A DNA stretch of 57,866 bases from Ruminococcaceae bacterium D5 (GTDB lineage Bacteria; Bacillota; Clostridia; Oscillospirales; Ruminococcaceae): contig FORK01000021.1 in the NCBI GenBank assembly GCA_900113995.1, positions 1 through 57,866 of the forward strand. The letters run 5' to 3'. Below the pieces are notes generated by a model. That model did not search any database. It worked only from the letters and a program-made list of their open reading frames with translations, and had not been told where the DNA came from. The position numbers and the translations under genes were made by a program. Positions 52,576 through 57,866 of the stretch are shown piece after piece. Positions within the stretch are counted from its first letter, which is position 1. The number at the start of each line of letters is the position of its first letter.

Positions 52576-53850
52576 ATGAAGGAACGGACCATTCCGCAGA
52601 AAAAATTCGGACTGATCTTTATTGTAATCGGCGCGGTGCTGCTCGCGGCGGGCGGCACGATCTTCCTGATGGGCTTTGTGGACCCCGTCCCGGCCTTTGT
52701 CAAGACGATCTCCAAGAAGGTTTTCGACCTGCCTGTTCTTGCCGCCCTGATCGGTGCCTGTGTGCTGGGCTTTGGACTCAACCGCTACTGCAACAAGAAG
52801 TTCAGCGGCGGATCGGTGGACTTCTCTCGCAGGTCGATTACCGCCTACCTGACGAATAACGCGATCATCCTTGCACTGCTTGCCCTCGTGGTCGTCATCT
52901 GCTTCATCGAGCCGCGCTTTATGCAGATCCGCGTGGTACTCGACATCCTGACCCAGTCCTCGACCCGGCTGATTATCGCGCTGGGCATCTGCTTCACCCT
53001 GCTGATCGCCGGCACCGACCTCTCAGCCGGGCGGATGGTGGGACTGGCTGCGGTGATTTCGACCTCGATGCTCCAGAATCTGGACTATGGCAACCGCTTC
53101 TTCCCCGACATGCCGCTGGTCCCGATCATTCTGCCGATCCTGCTGGCCATCGGCGCCTGTATGCTTTTTGGCTGCCTCAACGGTTTTTTGGTCGCGAAAT
53201 ACGACATGCATCCCTTTATTGCCACTCTGGCGGTGCAGGTCATTATCTACGGCGCCTGTTCGCTCTATTTTGACCTGCCTCCGAACAAGAGCCAGCCGAT
53301 CGGCGGCGTCCGCTCCGATTTCGCATGGCTCGGCCAGTATAAATTTTTTGTCATCGAGAACGAGGCGGGCAAGGTCGTCTTCCCCGGATTTTCGATCCTG
53401 ATTCCCATCGCGCTGGTTGTCACCGCCGTGATCTGGTTTATCCTCAACAAGACGGTGTTCGGCAAAAACGTTTACGCCATCGGCGGAAACCGGGAAGCGG
53501 CGGTTGTCTCGGGCGTCAATGTCTTTAAGACGATCATGGGCATCTTTATTCTCGCCTCGCTGCTCTACGGCTTTGCCGGCGTGCTGGAAGCGGCCAGAAC
53601 GGCCGGCGCCACCAACCAGTACGGAAACGGCTACGAGCTTGACGCCATTGCCGCCTGCGTCGTCGGCGGCGTGTCGCTCAACGGAGGCGTCGGTAAGGTT
53701 TCGGGCATCATTTCCGGCGTCCTGATCTTTACCGTCATCCAGTACGGCCTGCAGTTTATCAATGTCTCCCCGATGTGGCAGCAGGTCATCAAAGGCATCA
53801 TCATCGCGGTCGCGGTCGCCATCGACCTTTCGAAGTACCGCAAGAAATAA
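52576..53850 (+). CDS. mglC: Galactose ABC transporter permease
   Basis: A 424-residue permease of the BPD_transp_2 family. The core (from about residue 90) contains TLLIAGTDLSAGRMVGLAAV, GCLNGFLVAKYDMHPFIATLA, FGKNVYAIGGNREAAVVSGVN and CVVGGVSLNGGVGKVSG, the standard motifs. About 90 residues at the N-terminus with two extra helices make it longer than the ~336-residue E. coli protein. GAGGAGG precedes the ATG. It ends the mglBAC operon. Confidence 0.94.
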   Translation: MKERTIPQKKFGLIFIVIGAVLLAAGGTIFLMGFVDPVPAFVKTISKKVFDLPVLAALIGACVLGFGLNRYCNKKFSGGSVDFSRRSITAYLTNNAIILALLALVVVICFIEPRFMQIRVVLDILTQSSTRLIIALGICFTLLIAGTDLSAGRMVGLAAVISTSMLQNLDYGNRFFPDMPLVPIILPILLAIGACMLFGCLNGFLVAKYDMHPFIATLAVQVIIYGACSLYFDLPPNKSQPIGGVRSDFAWLGQYKFFVIENEAGKVVFPGFSILIPIALVVTAVIWFILNKTVFGKNVYAIGGNREAAVVSGVNVFKTIMGIFILASLLYGFAGVLEAARTAGATNQYGNGYELDAIAACVVGGVSLNGGVGKVSGIISGVLIFTVIQYGLQFINVSPMWQQVIKGIIIAVAVAIDLSKYRKK

Positions 53851-53875
53851 GCTTTCCTCAACCCCCTTTTGCTCT

Positions 53876-53908
53876 GAGCGCCGCACGGTCTTTGGACGTG
53901 CGGCGCTC
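53876..53908 (+). terminator. Hairpin after mglC
   Basis: 12-bp perfect arms GAGCGCCGCACG/CGTGCGGCGCTC around a nine-base loop; the following T-tract is poor. Confidence 0.6.
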
Positions 53909-53929
53909 GTCTCATATCCCCAAAAGCGT

Positions 53930-53967
53930 GCGGCGCGCCGTTCCGAAAGTCCGAAACGGCGCGCCGC
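53930..53967 (-). terminator. Terminator of feoAB
   Basis: GCGGCGCGCCGTT pairs with AACGGCGCGCCGC around a short loop; minus-strand orientation ends in GCTTTTGG, just after the feoB stop. Confidence 0.65.
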
Positions 53968-53985
53968 CTTGCCTGTATTGGGCAT

Positions 53986-56130
53986 TTAAAAAAGAAGCCT
54001 TGCGGTATTCGCAAACAGAAAGCAGAGCAGAAAGCCGGTCAGCGTCGGAATCAAAAACGAAACAGCCGCCCATTTCAGGCTGCCCGTCTCCCTGCGGATG
54101 GTGATCAGGGTGGTCGAACAGGGCCAGTGCATCAGCGAGAAGAGCATAACGCTGACGGCGGTCACCCAGGTCCAGCCGTTGGCGGACAGCAGCGCATACA
54201 GCTCGTTCAGACTTTCCAGCTCGAGGATGCTGCCCTGAGAGAGATAGGACATGATGATGATCGGCAGGACGATCTCATTGGCCGGAAGGCCAAGCAGGAA
54301 GGCGGTCAGGATTACCCCGTCAAGTCCGAGCAGGCGGGCGAAGGGATCGAGAAATCCGGCGCAGTGTGCCAGCAGGCTTTGGCCGCCTACGGTCATGTTG
54401 GCCAGCAGCCAGAGCAGCAGCCCCGCAGGGGCTGCAACTGCAGCGGCCCGGCCGAGGACGAAGAGGGTCCGGTCGAAAATGGAACGGACGATCACCCTGC
54501 CGATCTGGGGCCGCCGGTACGGAGGAAGCTCAAGGGTAAAGGAGGAGGGAACCCCCTTGAGAACCGTTACCGAGAGCAGCTTCGACACCGCGAAGGTGGC
54601 AAAGATTCCGAGCAGGATAAATCCGGTCAGCATCAGTGCCGAAAGCAGGGAAGCAAAGGCTCCGCCCGCGGCGCCGGCAAAGAAGATGCTGATCATTGCG
54701 ATCAGCATGGGGAATCGTCCGTTGCAGGGCACGAAATTGTTGGTGATCATCGCAATCAGCCGTTCGCGCGGGGAATCAATAATCCGGCAGCCGACAATGC
54801 CGGCGGCGTTGCAGCCGAAGCCCATGCACATAGTCAGCGCCTGCTTGCCGCAGGCACTGCATTTTTTGAACGGCTTGTCGAGGTTGTAGGCGATGCGGGG
54901 GAGGTAGCCCGAATCCTCCAGCAGCGTGAAGAGGGGGAAGAAAATTGCCATTGGCGGCAGCATAACCGATACCACCCAGGCCAGAACGCGGTAGGCTCCC
55001 AGCACCAGCATTCCATGCAGCCAGTCGGGCGCGCCGATCCGGAGGAAAAGTCCGGTCAGGTTATCCTGAAACCGGAAGAGGAGATCGGCCAGAAGCTGCG
55101 AGGGGATGTTGGCGCCGGTGATGGTCAGCCAAAAAACGAGCGCCAGCAGAAGCAGCATGATCGGATATCCGGCCCAGCGGCTGGTCAGAATGCGATCAAT
55201 CCGGCGGTCGAAGGTATTGTAGCCGTTTCGCTCACAGGCGACGGTATCGAGGCAGAGGTCCTCGGCGGTCAGCACCAGGCAGGAAACGATTTTGTCCTTG
55301 ATGTTGGCGTCGGTGATGCCCTGAACGGCAAGGGCGTCTCTGGCGCGCAGCACCGCCGCGGAGATTTCTGAATCGCCTAGCGGGTCCTTTCCGAGGCGGA
55401 TTTTCAGCTCCTCCATCAGAGAAGGTTCTGCGTCGAGCAGCCGCAGGCTGAGCCAGCGGGGATTGATTCGTTCCCCGAACCTTTCCCGCAGGAGCGGCTC
55501 CATGATCCCGATGGCATCCTCGATGGGGCGCAGGTAGCGGACCTGCAGCGGATGGGTCTCGATTTTTCCGTCGATCAGCCGGTCAAGTTCGCTCATCAAA
55601 TGCCCAAGGCTCTGCTTTTTGCGGGCTACGGCGCCGACCACCGGGACGCCCAGCCTTGCGGAGAGGGCCCCAAGATCGATCTGAATTCCTTTTCGTTTGG
55701 CTTCGTCGAGCAGATTGACGCAGACCAGAACCCTGCTGGAAATTTCCATCGTCTGCAAAACAAGATTGAGATTCCGTTCCAGGCAGGTGGCATCACACAC
55801 CACCACAACCGCGTCGGGTTCTCCGAAGCAGATGAAGTTGCGGGCGACCTCCTCCTCGGCCGAGTGGGCCATCAGCGAGTAGGTCCCGGGAATGTCCACC
55901 ATCACATAGGAATGGCGGCGTGTGGCGCAGAAACCCTGTGCGCTGGCAACCGTTTTTCCCGGCCAGTTTCCGGTATGCTGGTTCAGCCCGGTCAGGCCGT
56001 TAAAGACGGTGCTTTTCCCCACGTTGGGATTTCCCGCGAGAGCCACGACCCGGTCCTCCGGCGTCTGCCGTCTGATTTCCAGGCCGGAATCCACCGCCCG
56101 GATGCCCGTTGAACTGTTTGTCAGCCCCAT
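53986..56130 (-). CDS. feoB: Ferrous iron transport protein B
   Basis: A 714-residue Fe(II) transporter. The N-terminal G domain has G1 GNPNVGKST, G3 DIPGTYSL and G4 NLLDEAKRKG (NxxD). A helical regulatory segment follows to about residue 320, then about eleven membrane helices with the Gate motifs (GFGCNAAGIVGCRI, NNFVPCNGRFP, LGLPANEIVLPI). Cysteines KCSACGKQALTMC lie in a cytoplasmic loop. AAGGAGAGG precedes the ATG. feoA lies 15 bases upstream in the same operon. Confidence 0.97.
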   Translation of the reverse strand: MGLTNSSTGIRAVDSGLEIRRQTPEDRVVALAGNPNVGKSTVFNGLTGLNQHTGNWPGKTVASAQGFCATRRHSYVMVDIPGTYSLMAHSAEEEVARNFICFGEPDAVVVVCDATCLERNLNLVLQTMEISSRVLVCVNLLDEAKRKGIQIDLGALSARLGVPVVGAVARKKQSLGHLMSELDRLIDGKIETHPLQVRYLRPIEDAIGIMEPLLRERFGERINPRWLSLRLLDAEPSLMEELKIRLGKDPLGDSEISAAVLRARDALAVQGITDANIKDKIVSCLVLTAEDLCLDTVACERNGYNTFDRRIDRILTSRWAGYPIMLLLLALVFWLTITGANIPSQLLADLLFRFQDNLTGLFLRIGAPDWLHGMLVLGAYRVLAWVVSVMLPPMAIFFPLFTLLEDSGYLPRIAYNLDKPFKKCSACGKQALTMCMGFGCNAAGIVGCRIIDSPRERLIAMITNNFVPCNGRFPMLIAMISIFFAGAAGGAFASLLSALMLTGFILLGIFATFAVSKLLSVTVLKGVPSSFTLELPPYRRPQIGRVIVRSIFDRTLFVLGRAAAVAAPAGLLLWLLANMTVGGQSLLAHCAGFLDPFARLLGLDGVILTAFLLGLPANEIVLPIIIMSYLSQGSILELESLNELYALLSANGWTWVTAVSVMLFSLMHWPCSTTLITIRRETGSLKWAAVSFLIPTLTGFLLCFLFANTARLLF

Positions 56131-56145
56131 AGCCTCTCCTTCCTC

Positions 56146-56379
56146 TCAGGAACAGATGAGGATGCTGCTGCAATCCTCGGAACGGATGGCGATGACCGCG
56201 CCGCGAATCAGAAAGGCTGAGGGGTCGCCGCAGGGACTCCTCCCGACGCATTCCACTTCGGTGTTTTCCACCAGCCCGATATCGAGCAGCCGGCGGCGAA
56301 TCGATCCGGTCGAAAGCAGCGCCCGAATCGTTGCGGTCTGGCCTGGCGCCATATCCCGCAAGGAGCGATTTGTGTTCAT
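56146..56379 (-). CDS. feoA: Ferrous iron transport protein A
   Basis: A 77-residue SH3-like FeoA protein. The core is DMAPGQTATIRALL, RRRLLDIGLVENTEVECVGRSPCGDP and FLIRGAVIAIRSEDC, as usual. It probably interacts with FeoB and regulates its GTPase-linked transport. It is the first gene of the iron-uptake operon, and its start codon is about 30 bases from a dyad that resembles a metal-regulator site. Confidence 0.95.
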   Translation of the reverse strand: MNTNRSLRDMAPGQTATIRALLSTGSIRRRLLDIGLVENTEVECVGRSPCGDPSAFLIRGAVIAIRSEDCSSILICS

Positions 56380-56411
56380 AAAAATGGACCTCGTTTCATA
56401 ACAGTTAGGAT

Positions 56412-56438
56412 AAGGAAACTTTTCCTAGTGTCAGTATA
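56412..56438 (-). promoter_or_regulatory. feoA promoter -10 with overlapping dyad (regulator site)
   Basis: TATACT on the minus strand (56433-56438) is followed at the expected transcription start by AGGAAA-CT-TTTCCT (56413-56426), a 14-base perfect dyad apart from its centre, flanked by TAGGA and TCCTA. This is a natural place for repression by the divergent DtxR-type regulator. Confidence 0.5.
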
Positions 56439-56491
56439 TTGCGCCGCAAAGGATGAGGTGACATTTCTTTTGACGGAGGGGCGACGTCAGG

Positions 56492-56914
56492 ATGGAGCAG
56501 GAGTTTTATACGCTGAAGGGCTACCAGCGGTTTGACACCGGCGGTCTGACCGCCTCGCAGGAGGATTACCTTGAAATGATCTGCCGGACGCTGCGGCGCG
56601 GTGAGCGGGTGCGGGTCAATGAGCTTGCACAGCGGCTGCACGTCAAGCCTTCGTCCGTTTCAAAGATGCTGGCGGGGCTTCGGGACGAAGGGTATCTCGC
56701 ATTTGAAAGGTATGGCTGCATCACTGCAACGCCGAAGGGAATGGCGGCGGGCGAATATCTGCTGCACCGGCATGATATCCTTCAGGATTTTCTCAGCACT
56801 CTGAACGGCCCGCAGAGCGAGCTGGAAGAGGTTGAAAAAATCGAACATTTTTTGGGGAGGGCAACGGTGGAGAATCTGGAACGGCTGACCCGGCGGATGA
56901 AAGAGACTCCGTAA
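56492..56914 (+). CDS. DtxR/MntR-family metal-dependent regulator
   Basis: A 140-residue iron- or manganese-responsive repressor. The winged helix-turn-helix is RVRVNELAQRLHVKPSSVSKMLAGLRDEGYL. The dimer/metal domain has the MntR-like ligands: the N-terminal EDYLE, histidine in HRHDI, and the EEVEKIEHF group. There is no SH3 domain, as in the short MntR class. It is divergent from feoAB and likely regulates it. GGAGGGG is upstream of the ATG at somewhat long range. Confidence 0.92.
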   Translation: MEQEFYTLKGYQRFDTGGLTASQEDYLEMICRTLRRGERVRVNELAQRLHVKPSSVSKMLAGLRDEGYLAFERYGCITATPKGMAAGEYLLHRHDILQDFLSTLNGPQSELEEVEKIEHFLGRATVENLERLTRRMKETP

Positions 56915-56916
56915 AA

Positions 56917-56948
56917 GGAGAGGGGGCCGCAGCTGCGGCCCCCTCTCC
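56917..56948. terminator. 32-bp perfect palindrome terminator
   Basis: The sequence is its own reverse complement (centre CAGCTG), with A-rich and C-rich flanks, between the convergent regulator and the small gene. Confidence 0.75.
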
Positions 56949-56955
56949 CGGAAGA

Positions 56956-57159
56956 TCAACCCTGTGCTTTCCCCTGCATCATCCGCTCCACCAGAGCGTT
57001 CATTTCCTGCTTCGAGCGGATCTGATGGGTCTGCTCGATCAGCGCCTGCTGACGTGCGGGCGGCATCGAGGCAAAGACCTGCATGGCGTCAGGGCTTTTG
57101 GCCAGTGCCATACCGAGCCCCATGGGGATTTCCGGACCGTTTGCAAGATTCTTGTTCAT
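56956..57159 (-). CDS. Small conserved protein, YdeI/OmpD-C-terminal-like
   Basis: A 67-residue protein that starts MNKNLANGPEIPMGLGMALA, followed by SPDAMQVFASMPPARQQALIEQTHQI and NALVERMMQG. The pattern of a short helix, then a two-helix unit around PPARQQ, resembles the C-terminal segment of YdeI/OmpD-associated proteins and small clostridial proteins I have seen, but its function is unknown. It has no signal or membrane segment. AAGATC lies ahead of the start, and the ribosome-binding site is modest. Confidence 0.7.
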   Translation of the reverse strand: MNKNLANGPEIPMGLGMALAKSPDAMQVFASMPPARQQALIEQTHQIRSKQEMNALVERMMQGKAQG

Positions 57160-57270
57160 GGAAGATCACCTCGCCAATAGTATTGCCGCGGCGAAGGCAA
57201 AATTCTCGGGATTTTGGAAACAAGCATCCGGCAATCGTTCCAAAAGAAAAACGGGCCGTTGCGCAGCAAT

Positions 57271-57309
57271 AAAAAGACCGCCGGGGGACAGTTCCCCAAG
57301 CGGTCTTTT
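57271..57309 (-). terminator. Terminator of tRNA-Arg
   Basis: AAAAGACCGC and GCGGTCTTTT arms with an inner GGGG/CCCC pairing; on the minus strand it lies two bases after the tRNA and ends in TTTTT. Confidence 0.85.
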
Positions 57310-57310
57310 C

Positions 57311-57385
57311 TGGTACGCCTGATTGGAATCGAACCAACGCACCCGGCTCCGGAGGCCGGTGCTCTATCCACTGAGCTACAGGCGC
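57311..57385 (-). tRNA. tRNA-Arg (anticodon CCG)
   Basis: A 75-base tRNA with encoded CCA. Acceptor GCGCCTG pairs with CAGGCGT (one G-U), the D-arm has AGCTCAGTGGAT, the anticodon arm reads CCGGCCTCCGGAGCCGG, and the T-arm is GGTTCGATTCC. Confidence 0.96.
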
Positions 57386-57413
57386 GTGTGCAGCATGTTT
57401 ACTGCGCCTAAAT

Positions 57414-57442
57414 AGTATAGCAAGGTTGAGACAAAAAAGCAA
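57414..57442 (-). promoter_or_regulatory. tRNA-Arg promoter
   Basis: TTGCTT (57437-57442) and TATACT (57414-57419) on the minus strand with a 17-bp spacer. Confidence 0.75.
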
Positions 57443-57528
57443 GAGATAAATTGCGTGCGGGCAGGACTTCCTTTATAATAGAAAAAAGAGTCCTAAATAA
57501 AAAATTTGCAAAAAAAGCAAAAAGGGAG

Positions 57529-57557
57529 TTGACAAAAGGGAGGGGGCGTGGTATGAT
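57529..57557 (+). promoter_or_regulatory. rRNA operon promoter P1
   Basis: TTGACA (57529-57534) and TATGAT (57552-57557) with a 17-bp spacer, preceded by an A-rich UP-element-like stretch (about 57495-57523). Confidence 0.88.
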
Positions 57558-57623
57558 AGCAAAGCTGTCTCGGAAAGGGCGCAGCGCCCGGCCCTTGACA
57601 GTCACAAAAACCGAAACTTGTTG

Positions 57624-57652
57624 TTGACAAACTTCGGGGAATGTGCTAAGAT
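57624..57652 (+). promoter_or_regulatory. rRNA operon promoter P2
   Basis: TTGACA (57624-57629) and TAAGAT (57647-57652) with a 17-bp spacer. A hairpin TTCCGCTCT/AGAGCGGAA (57657-57676) lies at the start of the P2 transcript, and the leader then runs about 170 bases to 16S. Confidence 0.85.
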
Positions 57653-57828
57653 AAAGTTCCGCTCTCAAGAGCGGAAACGGACCTTGAAAATTAAACAACA
57701 TTGAGAAACAAGACCCTTGACACCGGGTTTGTTTCGAGGAATCGGAACGAATTCGGGAATTTTTTTGAGAACAAGTCGGATTGACTTGGAAACGGTTTTA
57801 ACGTTCCGAAAGGGATGTTGAGATACCA

Positions 57829-57866
57829 TTTTCTAAGAGTTTGATCCTGGCTCAGGACGAACGCTG
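57829..57866 (+). rRNA. rrs: 16S ribosomal RNA, 5' end
   Basis: AGAGTTTGATCCTGGCTCAG, the universal 5' region of bacterial 16S rRNA, begins at 57836. By alignment to E. coli numbering the mature 5' end should be near 57829. The gene continues beyond the window. Confidence 0.95.

Overview
The window looks like a chromosomal segment of a GC-rich, spore-forming anaerobic clostridium, most likely in the Oscillospirales/Ruminococcaceae range. Supporting signs are a cotJABC spore-coat operon, a type III glutamine synthetase, LL-diaminopimelate aminotransferase (DapL), a group-B-like [FeFe] hydrogenase, a yjdF gene with its riboswitch, strong AGGAGG ribosome-binding sites, and many sigma-A-type promoters with 17-bp spacers. 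No transposase, integrase, phage gene or CRISPR array was found. The right edge enters a 16S rRNA gene behind two tandem promoters.

Layout. 1-4.5 kb: the end of an MgtC-like gene, a degenerate 130-bp tandem repeat, then a purine-salvage operon (adenine deaminase, permease, phosphoribosyltransferase). 5.0-8.8 kb, minus strand: cotJABC and a secreted C1A-papain-like protein whose three catalytic positions are all substituted. 8.9-19.1 kb, plus strand: one tightly packed operon led by a 1614-residue protein (HD, helical middle, NadD-like nucleotidyltransferase, PRTase-like end), then a dehydrogenase-like protein, a flavodoxin-fold protein, two flavin-reductase-fold proteins, RlmA and a metallophosphoesterase. 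19.1-22.4 kb: yjdF with riboswitch and duplicated promoter, a TSUP permease, a small zinc-ribbon membrane protein, an M19 dipeptidase. 22.5-25.1 kb: a decay zone of reading frames broken by stop codons and short repeats, ending at tRNA-Leu. 25.4-28.8 kb: aminotransferase, trpS, MBL hydrolase.

29-34 kb: nitrogen assimilation, with divergent GSIII (glnN) and GSI (glnA) plus an ANTAR regulator; gltS at 42.5 kb may be related. 33.6-38.5 kb: dapF, pyrG, dapL, AEC transporter. 38.9-42.2 kb: hydrogenase and a DUF1846 protein. 44-53.9 kb: a galactose island with galKTEM on the minus strand, a divergent AraC regulator, and mglBAC import genes. 54-57 kb: feoAB with a divergent DtxR/MntR-type regulator. 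Then a small protein, tRNA-Arg and the rRNA operon.

The strongest leads for undescribed biology are the 1614-residue multidomain protein with its redox-flavin neighbours; the papain-fold pseudoenzyme; and a recurring architecture in which 70-130-bp pieces, several of them gene ends, are locally duplicated in intergenic space. One such duplication has created a 23-codon leader ORF that overlaps the start of the AraC regulator.
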